The notes under the pieces are model-generated. The model saw only the letters and a program-made list of their open reading frames with translations, was not told the DNA's origin and ran no database searches. 64,000 nucleotides of DNA from positions 38,155 to 102,154 of the forward strand of contig NZ_PNEC01000002.1 in the NCBI RefSeq assembly GCF_005886345.1. The letters are read 5' to 3'. This DNA comes from Pseudoalteromonas phenolica. Lineage in GTDB: Bacteria; Pseudomonadota; Gammaproteobacteria; Enterobacterales; Alteromonadaceae. The first letter of the stretch is position 1. The number at the start of each line of letters is the position of its first letter. Position numbers and translations under genes: made by a program. Positions 17,061 to 24,969 of this stretch are shown here, piece by piece.

Positions 17061-17726
17061 TTATTTAACCGCAGTCATACACCATTCTTTGGTAATTAAC
17101 ACTTGATCTTCACTGCGGGCCAATTCGCCGAAACTGAAACTGGAGAACGGCGCTAATAACTGCGCGATTTCGTCATCAGCCGTAAACCGAGTGGGCCCTT
17201 TGCCTGCCATCGGCCCGGTATCCGTCAGGTAACAGTTATGACTTGTCTTCTCGCCGGTTTCATCGCCGAGCGTGCCTTTAGCAAATGTTCTTGAATACAG
17301 CTTTCCACCGGGCTTTAGCACTCGGTGTACTTCTTTATATATCGCCACTGACTCAGCAAATGGGTTGCAGGTCACCGCCTCAACATCAATTACCGCATCA
17401 AAGGTCTCGCTATCGTATGGCAACGAGCTAAAGTCACCACACAAAACTTCACCACGCCAGCCTGGTAGCTCCTTATCAAGGCGTGCCTTGGCCTGCTCAA
17501 CACCCGAGGGGGAGCCTTCAATTGCATAAACATCAAACCCTTCGCGTGCCAGAAACCATAAGTTTGCACCAGGCCCACTGCCGATTTCCAAAATTTTAAC
17601 CGACCGCCTATCTTCAAGCTGGTAGAAATTTCTCGCAATAAAGCGGATCACATCTTCTCCGGGGTACTTACCCCATTCTTGTGAAGTAAAAACGCGTTCC
17701 CATACATCATCCCATGCCATAGCCAT
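17061..17726 (-). CDS. SAM-dependent methyltransferase in the sugar island
   Basis: Class I methyltransferase of 221 residues: motif I ILEIGSGPGANLWFLAREG at about 45-63, an acidic VYAIEGS, then GDFSSLPYDSETFDAVIDVEA and VHRVLKPGGKLYSR. A second ATG two codons in has better Shine-Dalgarno spacing (AGGTGA, 6 bases). The gene is tightly packed between ptmE and the FemAB-like gene. Substrate is unknown. In Campylobacter methylated acetimidoyl legionaminic acid depends on a ptm-locus methyltransferase, so methylation of the sugar is a reasonable guess. Confidence 0.82.
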   Translation of the reverse strand: MAMAWDDVWERVFTSQEWGKYPGEDVIRFIARNFYQLEDRRSVKILEIGSGPGANLWFLAREGFDVYAIEGSPSGVEQAKARLDKELPGWRGEVLCGDFSSLPYDSETFDAVIDVEAVTCNPFAESVAIYKEVHRVLKPGGKLYSRTFAKGTLGDETGEKTSHNCYLTDTGPMAGKGPTRFTADDEIAQLLAPFSSFSFGELARSEDQVLITKEWCMTAVK

Positions 17727-18716
17727 TCACCTATAAAATATTACTCTGTCAGCGAGTTTTCCCGCAGCTTGATACTGTGCCCTCAGCGCTTCATATGCAG
17801 CAGAGTCAAAGATCCATCGACTGATGTTGAAGTCCAGATGAAGTTCAGAAAAACCCGCTTTAAAAAAGAACAGGGGATCTTTTTCATCATTACTCAGACC
17901 ACCACCCAAGTGCATCAGCTTAACCCCGCGCGTCTGACAGGCTTGTGCCGCAAAATGAACACATGCCTGAGTACATGCATATTTCATACCATCTTTTGTG
18001 GATGCCGATAAGTGATATTCCGCAAAAGATCCAGCCTGTAATACAATACATCCCGCCAGCACCTGGCCATCCCGGTATGCCAAATACAGTGTCGCCAGCG
18101 CTGAATCTGACAAGGCTGTAAAGTAATCACTGTCATACAAATACTCCTGTGTGGCATTTAGCTCCGACATACGCCTTTGGTACAGTTCAAAAAACGCTAA
18201 CCACTCCTGCAAAGACGTAGCTTGTTTGACACAAACATACTCCTTGCGTGACTTACGGATAGCCGTTCTTGCTCTGGTCTGATAGCTGTCCAACAGATCT
18301 GGTACGGCTAAATCAATCGCCACTGTGCGCCTGTCAAACCAACTGTCTCCCGGCATCTGACAATGATTTTGCAATGCTGGAATTGTGCGAATAAAGCCAC
18401 ATAATACGCCTCGCTTCGCAAAGTCACTGGTGCACGCCTGGCCCAAGTGAGCCAGTTTTTTAGGATCCGTAACATTGGTGATCACACCGCCATATCCCCG
18501 TGGCGTTTCAAAGTCAATCAAGCCTTGCTCAGTGTGTGTAAGATACCCTGCCAGATAGTAAAACTCAGCCTGTTCTACACATAAGTAAAACACCGCCCTA
18601 CGAGCGCTGGATTGCATTGCCTCTAACTGAATATACTCGGGTGAGGCGGTTGGGTATTGCTTATCCTGGCCTAGCGTATCAAACCAGGCTTGTGCGGAAC
18701 TTAAGTCAACAAACAT
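17727..18716 (-). CDS. FemAB/GNAT-like acyltransferase in the sugar island
   Basis: The 329-residue protein carries a C-terminal FemAB-type GNAT half: TRARTAIRKSRKE (basic motif), LYLAYRDGQVLAGCIVLQ, and HLGGGLSNDEKDPLFFFKAGFS, the segment typical of Acetyltransf_6 and lipid II aminoacyltransferase-like proteins. No classical LegH (hexapeptide or small GNAT N-acetyltransferase) is found in this island, so this protein is the best candidate for N-acylation of the 4-amino sugar or a later amino group. The donor could be acyl-CoA or aminoacyl-tRNA; the sequence does not decide. Confidence 0.75.
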   Translation of the reverse strand: MFVDLSSAQAWFDTLGQDKQYPTASPEYIQLEAMQSSARRAVFYLCVEQAEFYYLAGYLTHTEQGLIDFETPRGYGGVITNVTDPKKLAHLGQACTSDFAKRGVLCGFIRTIPALQNHCQMPGDSWFDRRTVAIDLAVPDLLDSYQTRARTAIRKSRKEYVCVKQATSLQEWLAFFELYQRRMSELNATQEYLYDSDYFTALSDSALATLYLAYRDGQVLAGCIVLQAGSFAEYHLSASTKDGMKYACTQACVHFAAQACQTRGVKLMHLGGGLSNDEKDPLFFFKAGFSELHLDFNISRWIFDSAAYEALRAQYQAAGKLADRVIFYR

Positions 18717-18728
18717 GACGGCAGCGGC

Positions 18729-19757
18729 TCAGCTCAGGGTATCTGAGCCGATCTCGACCGGCATATCAGGATCATAATCCTGGCTTGCAATACCGCCTAT
18801 TACCTCAAACCAATGCTCTGCCCCCACCCCCTTTGGCGAGCGTTTAGTTGTTAGGTTTTCAGCAGTTAGTTGCTCACCTTGTCGAATACTATGTCTCGCG
18901 ACGATTTTTTTTCTCACCACACCCTTTGTCGCCAGCTCTGGTGCCGTCGGCTGTTTTATGTCGCTGCCAAGTGCCACCTCAACGTTTCGGATTTGCCTGA
19001 CCATTTCTTTAAACTGTGCAGGCTCAGATGATGCCGCATGATCCGGTCCGGGCATGGAGTTATCTAAGGTGATGTGTTTTTCAATGATCTTTCCCCCCAG
19101 TGCCACACTGGCCAGCGCGACTTCAGCGCCAAGCGTATGATCTGAATACCCCACAGGCAGACCAAACTGTTGCTTTAATGTTGTCATTGCATTGAGGTTC
19201 ACTAGCTCCATTGCAGCCGGGTATTCGGACGTACAATGCAGTATCGCAATCTGCTGCTCATCCAGTCCACCAGCTTTAAGATGAGAGAGCGCAAATTCAA
19301 CCTCTGCCAGGTAGGCCATTCCAGTAGATAGAATGACTGGCTTGTTTAGAGCGGCTATTGCTCTGAGGAATGGAACATTGGTGATCTCTCCCGAAGGGAT
19401 CTTGATCCGCTTCACATCCAACTCATTCAATAAATTGACGCTGATTAAGTCAAACGGAGATGACATAAACTCAATATCGTGCTGTTGGCAATACTGGATC
19501 AGTTCAATGTGCTGCTGTTTATTCAGCTCAAGCTTTTTAACCATCTCGAACTGCGTTTCTTCAGCACATGTGGTTTGTTGCTGATAAGCCGCTTTGGGCG
19601 TGCTTTTCACCAACTCTTCTTCGGTAATAAAAGTCTGGAATTTGACAGCATCAGCGCCGGTTTCAACAGCCACGTCGATCAGCTTTTTTGCTAATTCGAG
19701 GCTGCCATTGTGATTAACGCCCACCTCAGCGATGATAAAAACGGATTCGTATTGCAT
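18729..19757 (-). CDS. legI: N,N'-diacetyllegionaminic acid synthase (NeuB family)
   Basis: Condenses the six-carbon amino sugar with phosphoenolpyruvate to a nonulosonic acid. The 342 residues contain the NeuB barrel (FIIAEVGVNHNGSLELAKKLI, GADAVKFQTF, SSPFD, KIPSGEITNVPFL, LSTGMAY, LHCTSEYPA, GYSDHTLG, KHITLDNSMPGPDHAAS) and a C-terminal SAF/antifreeze-like domain (RHSIRQGEQLTAENLTTKRS). The ATG shares one base with the legG stop (TAATG). Sequence alone cannot separate sialic from legionaminic acid synthase; the neighbours favour legionaminic. Confidence 0.92.
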   Translation of the reverse strand: MQYESVFIIAEVGVNHNGSLELAKKLIDVAVETGADAVKFQTFITEEELVKSTPKAAYQQQTTCAEETQFEMVKKLELNKQQHIELIQYCQQHDIEFMSSPFDLISVNLLNELDVKRIKIPSGEITNVPFLRAIAALNKPVILSTGMAYLAEVEFALSHLKAGGLDEQQIAILHCTSEYPAAMELVNLNAMTTLKQQFGLPVGYSDHTLGAEVALASVALGGKIIEKHITLDNSMPGPDHAASSEPAQFKEMVRQIRNVEVALGSDIKQPTAPELATKGVVRKKIVARHSIRQGEQLTAENLTTKRSPKGVGAEHWFEVIGGIASQDYDPDMPVEIGSDTLS

Positions 19758-20947
19758 TATGCACCTATATCATAAAATTTTTTTCGGCAGTTAATCGGCC
19801 ATTGTACTTTTTTCAATACTTCAAGGACTTTATCGACCGTGTGACCATCACCATAAGGGTTCATCTCACGGCTCAGATGCGTCAGAAACTGTGCATCTGA
19901 TGCCTTATCTACTGCATTCAGTATGGCTTTTTTATCGACCTCAACGTCAATAACATTAACACCGCGTGTGCGGCCCGCTTGCCGGTTACCAATATTGATG
20001 GTGGGCTTACCAAACGATGGCGCCTCTATCAGTCCACTTGAAGAATTTCCGAACACCATCGCACAATGTTTAAGTGCTGACAGATAACGTTTAAACCCTA
20101 GTGATGCAATTAAACATACGCGCTCGCTATGTTGTTGCCTGAACGCACTGAGCAAAGGAATAAAGGCTTCTCCGGCCTCATCATTGTTTGGAAATGTAAT
20201 GATGACCTTGTAAGTCGCCATCAGCGCATCAAGCGCAGATAAGACCTCGGTCAATTGCTGTTTACCTGTCAGCGCTCCATCTTTAGGCACCGGGTGAAAA
20301 GTAAAGAGGATAAAGGGGCTGTCTAATGAAAAACCAAGGCTTTCTGCCAGCTCTGTTTGTGACAAAGTACTGCAACGGCGTATATTTTCTAACCCTGGCT
20401 CACCAACATTAAACACCGTTGAGGGCGGCTCGCCTAACTGGATCACCCGGTTGCGGTGCGATTCGTTAGAAACAAAGTGCAGTTGCGACATCTTGGTCAG
20501 GGTATGGCGAACAGTGTCATCAATAACCCCTTCGGTGATTTCTCCACCTGAGAAGTGAGACACGGGAATAGACATCAGCGCAGCTGCCGACACTATGCCC
20601 AGTAGTTCATATCGGTCACCCATGACCATTACCAAATCCGGTTCGCGACGCGCAAACACATCTGCAAAGCTCATCATACCCAGGGCCGATGATTTTGCCT
20701 TCGCACAGCGACTGCTGCCGGCAAGCATAATATCGACACACTCAGTGATTTCGATTGCCTCACCTTCGATTTCGTTGAGCGTATAACCCTGCTCGGGCAC
20801 CAGGTGATTACCCGTTACAACCAACTCAAAATTGAAGTGTTCAGATGTGTGTAACGCTTTTATCAACCAGTAAAGTACGCCAAACTCGGCTCGGGAGCTG
20901 GTGATCAGCATGATTGTCGGAAGCTGCGTTGGCGGCTTAATTGTCAT
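19757..20947 (-). CDS. legG: Nucleotide-sugar hydrolysing 2-epimerase (LegG/NeuC family)
   Basis: Hydrolyses and epimerises a UDP- or GDP-2,4-diamino sugar to release the mannose-configured substrate of LegI. The 396 residues show the family marks TSSRAEFG, VVTGNHL, DLVMVMGDRYELL, SHFSGGEITEGVIDDTVRH and GNSSSGLIEAPSFGKPTINIGNRQAGR. Pseudaminic acid pathways use the unrelated PseG instead, so this gene supports the legionaminic assignment. It is translationally coupled to legI. Confidence 0.9.
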   Translation of the reverse strand: MTIKPPTQLPTIMLITSSRAEFGVLYWLIKALHTSEHFNFELVVTGNHLVPEQGYTLNEIEGEAIEITECVDIMLAGSSRCAKAKSSALGMMSFADVFARREPDLVMVMGDRYELLGIVSAAALMSIPVSHFSGGEITEGVIDDTVRHTLTKMSQLHFVSNESHRNRVIQLGEPPSTVFNVGEPGLENIRRCSTLSQTELAESLGFSLDSPFILFTFHPVPKDGALTGKQQLTEVLSALDALMATYKVIITFPNNDEAGEAFIPLLSAFRQQHSERVCLIASLGFKRYLSALKHCAMVFGNSSSGLIEAPSFGKPTINIGNRQAGRTRGVNVIDVEVDKKAILNAVDKASDAQFLTHLSREMNPYGDGHTVDKVLEVLKKVQWPINCRKKFYDIGA

Positions 20948-21026
20948 GGCTTACATAAATCCAATTTTTTTAATTATTTATCTATTCTAACAGATTTGCG
21001 CTAAGACCAAAAAAATGCAAACCGAA

Positions 21027-21066
21027 TCAGGCGTGAATTAAGCAAACCGCGACTATTCACGCCTGA
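21027..21066 (-). terminator. Long hairpin behind the FAD oxidoreductase
   Basis: TCAGGCGTGAAT and ATTCACGCCTGA, 12 paired bases, around a 16-base loop, 14 bases behind the stop of the FAD gene. A T7 run occurs only 15 bases after the stem on the minus strand. It may attenuate or process the transcript between this gene and legG. No convincing promoter was found between the hairpin and legG. Confidence 0.5.
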
Positions 21067-21079
21067 CAGCATCTTGTCT

Positions 21080-22426
21080 TTATCTCTGGGCATGCTTATA
21101 AACATCCAGGATCACGTCGTTCATAAAAAAGATGTCGCCACGCGCTTTCCCAAAAAGCTGAATGTTGCTCACCGTCGCCTTGACTGTCTCCAGTTGCTCT
21201 TTTTGCAGCGCACGGAATGCATGTGTCGGGACAGGAAAGCTGTTTGGAATAAAATCTGAGGTGGCAAAACGTAATTTGCTATCCGATGGAAAAACGCCGC
21301 AGGCCTTAAGTTCATCTAAGATCGCCTGTTCATCCGGTGCCGACTGAGACGAGCCCGCAGCTCTGAACAACTCAACCGTTGCCCTGAAGCCATTAGCATC
21401 TCCATGACCCTGCATATTTGAATACAGCGTCGTCCTGAAATGACTATATTGCGGATCATAATTGCAATAATAATGCATTGCCGTCGATGGAGGGTGGTCA
21501 ACTATCAGGTGGATCAGATAAGAGTCTAAAAACAATAATGGTTCGGCCGGTTTGCTTAGTGTGACAGGTAGCAACTTGAGTAAACTAAACAAGGGGACAG
21601 TCCAGGTCACGAGCTGTGTGGCAACACGTTGATCGCCAATGGTCAAAGCGGAGATCTTCCCTTCCTGATACTCAATGTCTGAGATCTGAGTTCCCAAAGA
21701 CAAAGTACCACCCATAGAAACAAACTTATCCAACAGAATATCAACCCAGGCACCAACTCCGCCTGACTCGGGGTAAAACCGCGCCTGGCCCGTTTTGCCC
21801 TCGTGAAAAGAACGAAATGCCAATACCTCATCCAGCAAGGGTAACTGTTTCAGCATTCGTACTGCTTGCGCACTGTACCCCTGCACTCGCGCCAGCCCGA
21901 ATAACAGATGTGAATCAGCGGTCAAATGACTGGCGCACTGGAAGAATAGCTTTTCTGCAGCGGGGATCATGAGTTGTTCACTGATTGTTTTGCCAAACTG
22001 GCAATGCAACTGCTCAGCTAGGCTGGCATAGTGCGCTTTGCACGACGCTGTGGCTTCAGTTAGTTCATAAAGGCCCCGAAAATAATCGGCTTCTGGTAAC
22101 ACTGCGGCATCGACAACAGGAGATATCTCCCCTAGCTGACCATGCACAAAATGTCCGCACTGGAGTCCATCAAATTCTATCCACGCGCCGTCTCTTACTT
22201 CTGCAAACAGTAAGTCGTCCAGCGCTTCATCACCCAATTCACACAATAAGTGGGTGCCATAGTCAAATGTATGCCCTTGTGGGGTTTGGAACGAGCGCAT
22301 CAGGCCACCAGCCTCAGTCGCATTGTCGACTAGCAGTACCTTACGCCCATGCTGCGCTTTTACCAGACCCGCCACAATACCGGCAATGCCAGCCCCTACT
22401 ACAATATCGTCGTAACTATCTTTCAT
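21080..22426 (-). CDS. FAD-dependent oxidoreductase (amine oxidase/protoporphyrinogen oxidase-like)
   Basis: Start 22426 (MKDSYDDIVVGAGIAG) has AGGTGA six bases before it and puts the dinucleotide motif VGAGIAGIVAGLVKAQHG at the N terminus; 448 residues. Further signs are VLLVDNATEAGGLMRSF, TFDYGTHLL and FYPESGGVGAWVDILL. The architecture is that of flavin amine oxidase, phytoene desaturase or UDP-galactopyranose mutase relatives. A sigma-54 site precedes it and it appears to head the downstream operon. Its substrate and its place in nonulosonic acid chemistry are not known to me. Confidence 0.8.
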   Translation of the reverse strand: MKDSYDDIVVGAGIAGIVAGLVKAQHGRKVLLVDNATEAGGLMRSFQTPQGHTFDYGTHLLCELGDEALDDLLFAEVRDGAWIEFDGLQCGHFVHGQLGEISPVVDAAVLPEADYFRGLYELTEATASCKAHYASLAEQLHCQFGKTISEQLMIPAAEKLFFQCASHLTADSHLLFGLARVQGYSAQAVRMLKQLPLLDEVLAFRSFHEGKTGQARFYPESGGVGAWVDILLDKFVSMGGTLSLGTQISDIEYQEGKISALTIGDQRVATQLVTWTVPLFSLLKLLPVTLSKPAEPLLFLDSYLIHLIVDHPPSTAMHYYCNYDPQYSHFRTTLYSNMQGHGDANGFRATVELFRAAGSSQSAPDEQAILDELKACGVFPSDSKLRFATSDFIPNSFPVPTHAFRALQKEQLETVKATVSNIQLFGKARGDIFFMNDVILDVYKHAQR

Positions 22427-22475
22427 CTGTTCACCTAACGTCGCAATACAGCACATCTAAGTCATGTCAAAGGTG

Positions 22476-22492
22476 TGCATTTCACAAGCCAA
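22476..22492 (-). promoter_or_regulatory. Sigma-54 promoter inside the sugar island (before the FAD oxidoreductase)
   Basis: Minus strand TTGGCTTGTGAAATGCA: GG-N10-GC, perfect TTGGC, ATGC at -12. Predicted transcription start is about 38 bases before the ATG. The surrounding 22427-22633 gap holds no other gene. Confidence 0.65.
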
Positions 22493-22633
22493 TCCTTAAA
22501 TCACTGTTCACAGCCTTTCGTAATGATCTTAACCAGTCCATTAGAATTTAAGTCATATTTAAGCAACTTGATACCTGTCAAAGACTTGTGAATAACAATT
22601 GACTTAAACAGTCGTTTTCCAAACGCAGCGGCT

Positions 22634-23782
22634 CTACAATACCGGCGTGCTCGGTAAGTTAACCAGGCGATCGCTCAACCACTCACTCACCGTCAATGGA
22701 CCACTTAATGAACCTTGATACATAGGCAACCGATTCATTAATTGCCATACTGGCCGAGTTAATACTTTCTCTGCGTTGGTCGAGCGTAATAAAGCCTCTT
22801 TTTCTTCACTGGACGGACAAATAACAGCATTTAGCCAGTAATTGGAGCGCGCATAGCTTGGCTCTGTAACAAACTCATAATCAGTCGCATGGAAAAAAGC
22901 TTCATAGCGCGCAGCCAATGCTCTTTTTTGTGCTAGAAATGCATCCAACTTGCTAAGTTGCGCACATCCTAACGCCGCATTGAGGTTAGGCATCCGAAAG
23001 TTGAATCCGGGTTCATCGTGATAATACTCATATGGGTGAGGTACCTTCGCAGTCGTCGTCAGGTGCTTAGCGCGGCTCCCCAGCTCACCACTATTACACA
23101 ATAAAGCGCCGCCTCCACCTGTGGTGATGATTTTGTTGCCATTAAAACTCAGCGCCGCAAGGCAACCAAAGGTGCCTGTATGTTGGCCTTTATACCATGA
23201 GCCGAGGCTCTCTGCAGCGTCTTCAACCAGTACCAGGTTCCACTGTTCACACAGCGCCGCCAGCTCATTAAGCTGAACGGGGTGACCAAAGGTATGCATT
23301 GGCACCACAGCTCGAATGATCTGTTTCGTCTTTCGATGTCGACAGTGACCGTCGCTATCCAAAAATGCATGCTGGGTTAAATAGTCTGCCATGGCCTCTG
23401 GGCATAAGCCCAGGCTGGTACGATTAACGTCTATAAATAACGGTGAAGCTTGCAGATGGTGGATCACGTTACAGGTCGCCACAAAGGTGAGCGCCTGAGT
23501 AATCACCAGATCGCCTGGTTGCACACCTGCCATATAAAGCGCGGTATGCAGCGCAGCACTACCATTAACCGTCGCAATAGCCTGCCTGGCGCCACAATAG
23601 TCTGCAAGCTGCCGCTCAAACGCATCGACATACTGCCCTACACTGGAAACAAAGCTTGATTCAATCGTCTGCATTACCTTGTGTTTTTCGAAATGGTCAA
23701 ACGTCGGTTGATGCAGAGGTATCACACCATTGGTTTCATAGTATGCGCGGATGTGCGCTATCAGCTCTTTTGAAATCGACAT
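22634..23782 (-). CDS. legC: PLP-dependent aminotransferase LegC
   Basis: DegT/DnrJ/EryC1/StrS aminotransferase of 382 residues that installs the 4-amino group on the keto-sugar nucleotide made by LegB. The PLP Lys is K217 in LSFNGNKIITTGGGGAL; Asp188 in VEDAAESLGS should bind the pyridine nitrogen. The N-terminal VIPLHQPTFDHFE and PGFNFRMPNLNAALG are typical of the LegC subgroup. The ATG shares one base with the legB stop. Confidence 0.9.
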   Translation of the reverse strand: MSISKELIAHIRAYYETNGVIPLHQPTFDHFEKHKVMQTIESSFVSSVGQYVDAFERQLADYCGARQAIATVNGSAALHTALYMAGVQPGDLVITQALTFVATCNVIHHLQASPLFIDVNRTSLGLCPEAMADYLTQHAFLDSDGHCRHRKTKQIIRAVVPMHTFGHPVQLNELAALCEQWNLVLVEDAAESLGSWYKGQHTGTFGCLAALSFNGNKIITTGGGGALLCNSGELGSRAKHLTTTAKVPHPYEYYHDEPGFNFRMPNLNAALGCAQLSKLDAFLAQKRALAARYEAFFHATDYEFVTEPSYARSNYWLNAVICPSSEEKEALLRSTNAEKVLTRPVWQLMNRLPMYQGSLSGPLTVSEWLSDRLVNLPSTPVL

Positions 23783-24969
23783 TACATTTTCTCTTCCAGT
23801 GAGCGCCCTAATTCCAGATGGGCAAATTCTGGCAATAATTGTTCAAATAATGTGACCAACTGCGCTTTTGTCCATCGTCCAGATTGTCGCAGATCGCTGA
23901 CTGCAGTTGCAAAAGCATCTAATTGCGCCTCATCAAAGGAAGCTTGTTGCTTTATCACGCCAAGATTAGTGAAGCGCGCTAAGTCCAGGGTTTCCTGCTC
24001 AGTGAAAAATTCTTCCTGGGGTTTCTCCCCAGAGGTATTTGATTCACTGAATAAGCATGGCCACTTGCCCGCCTTTGGTAACTCTGACATCAGCGCTCTA
24101 GCTTGCTCCTCTGAGTCACACTGGTAAGGCTCGTAGTCATAATATGCCAGATAGCGCTGGGCAATATCAGAAAAGGTTTGCAGGTGTAGCTCATCCCTTA
24201 GTTTTGGGAAAAAGATATCTAGGTTGTGGCCCAGCAAGCAAGATAACAAGCACAACTGGCCCGATTCTTCCGGCGTTATAAAGTAACGCATGATGTCTTT
24301 AGGTGCGACGATCGGCTGACGCTTCTTGAGTCGCATGTCAAACCCATGTAATAAGGAGCCGTCACTGAAAGCCACATTGGCAAAACGCGCCATCGACACA
24401 GGCAGTTTCGCGCTGCCACGCATCAAAAACAGCTCCATAATCCGCTTACTCGCCCCCATCATATTCACTGGATTAGCTGCTTTATCGGTAGAGACGCTGA
24501 AATACTTTTTCGCATTCTTTTGAATGGCCTGCGCATGGGTCTTCTGCGAGTTAAAGATATTGGTCTCTATCATTCTCATGAGGGTGAAAGGGTCTTTCTC
24601 GCTACGTACATGTTTTAATGCAGAGAGATTCAGTACATAATCGTAATCTGACTGTGCAGAGAGAAACGCTGCAAACTCTAGTGAACCAATATCCAATGTG
24701 AAGGTTTTAAATTCGCCCTCGATATATCCTAAGGAAGAGCGAATATCACGCACTAATTCCACTAAGTTGTTTTCGCTAATATCAATAACATGTAGCAGCT
24801 TCGGCTGGCGTTTAAATATTTCTTTGCTAACCGCCTGACCAATTGTGCCAGCTCCGCCCAGTACTAAAAATCTTGACTGGCGAACCAAGTTACTGAGCGA
24901 TTCGCGATGTGTCGATATATCTTCGTCAAGCAGGCCGCTGGAGCGGCCAATCAGGTGTAGAGTATCCAT
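23782..24969 (-). CDS. legB: Nucleotide-sugar 4,6-dehydratase LegB
   Basis: Extended short-chain dehydrogenase of 395 residues. The Rossmann motif VLGGAGTIGQAV lies at about 36-47, then HVIDISENNLVELVRDIRS, LNLSALKHVRSEKDPF and VSTDKAANPVNMMGASKRIMEL, in which the Tyr of the normal YxxxK is replaced by Met (MGASK), as in the FlaA1/PglF/LegB dehydratases. It converts UDP- or GDP-GlcNAc to the 4-keto-6-deoxy sugar. It abuts maf (stop and start adjacent) and legC. Confidence 0.88.
   Translation of the reverse strand: MDTLHLIGRSSGLLDEDISTHRESLSNLVRQSRFLVLGGAGTIGQAVSKEIFKRQPKLLHVIDISENNLVELVRDIRSSLGYIEGEFKTFTLDIGSLEFAAFLSAQSDYDYVLNLSALKHVRSEKDPFTLMRMIETNIFNSQKTHAQAIQKNAKKYFSVSTDKAANPVNMMGASKRIMELFLMRGSAKLPVSMARFANVAFSDGSLLHGFDMRLKKRQPIVAPKDIMRYFITPEESGQLCLLSCLLGHNLDIFFPKLRDELHLQTFSDIAQRYLAYYDYEPYQCDSEEQARALMSELPKAGKWPCLFSESNTSGEKPQEEFFTEQETLDLARFTNLGVIKQQASFDEAQLDAFATAVSDLRQSGRWTKAQLVTLFEQLLPEFAHLELGRSLEEKM

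Noticed and set aside
18729..20947. Plain sialic acid (Neu5Ac) synthesis
   Set aside because: LegB dehydratase and LegC aminotransferase in the same island make a diamino sugar; Neu5Ac synthesis does not need them.
13497..24969. Pseudaminic acid pathway
   Set aside because: PseG-type hydrolase and PseH are not present; instead a NeuC/LegG-type epimerase, a CBS-fused PtmE and PtmA/PtmF homologues are present.
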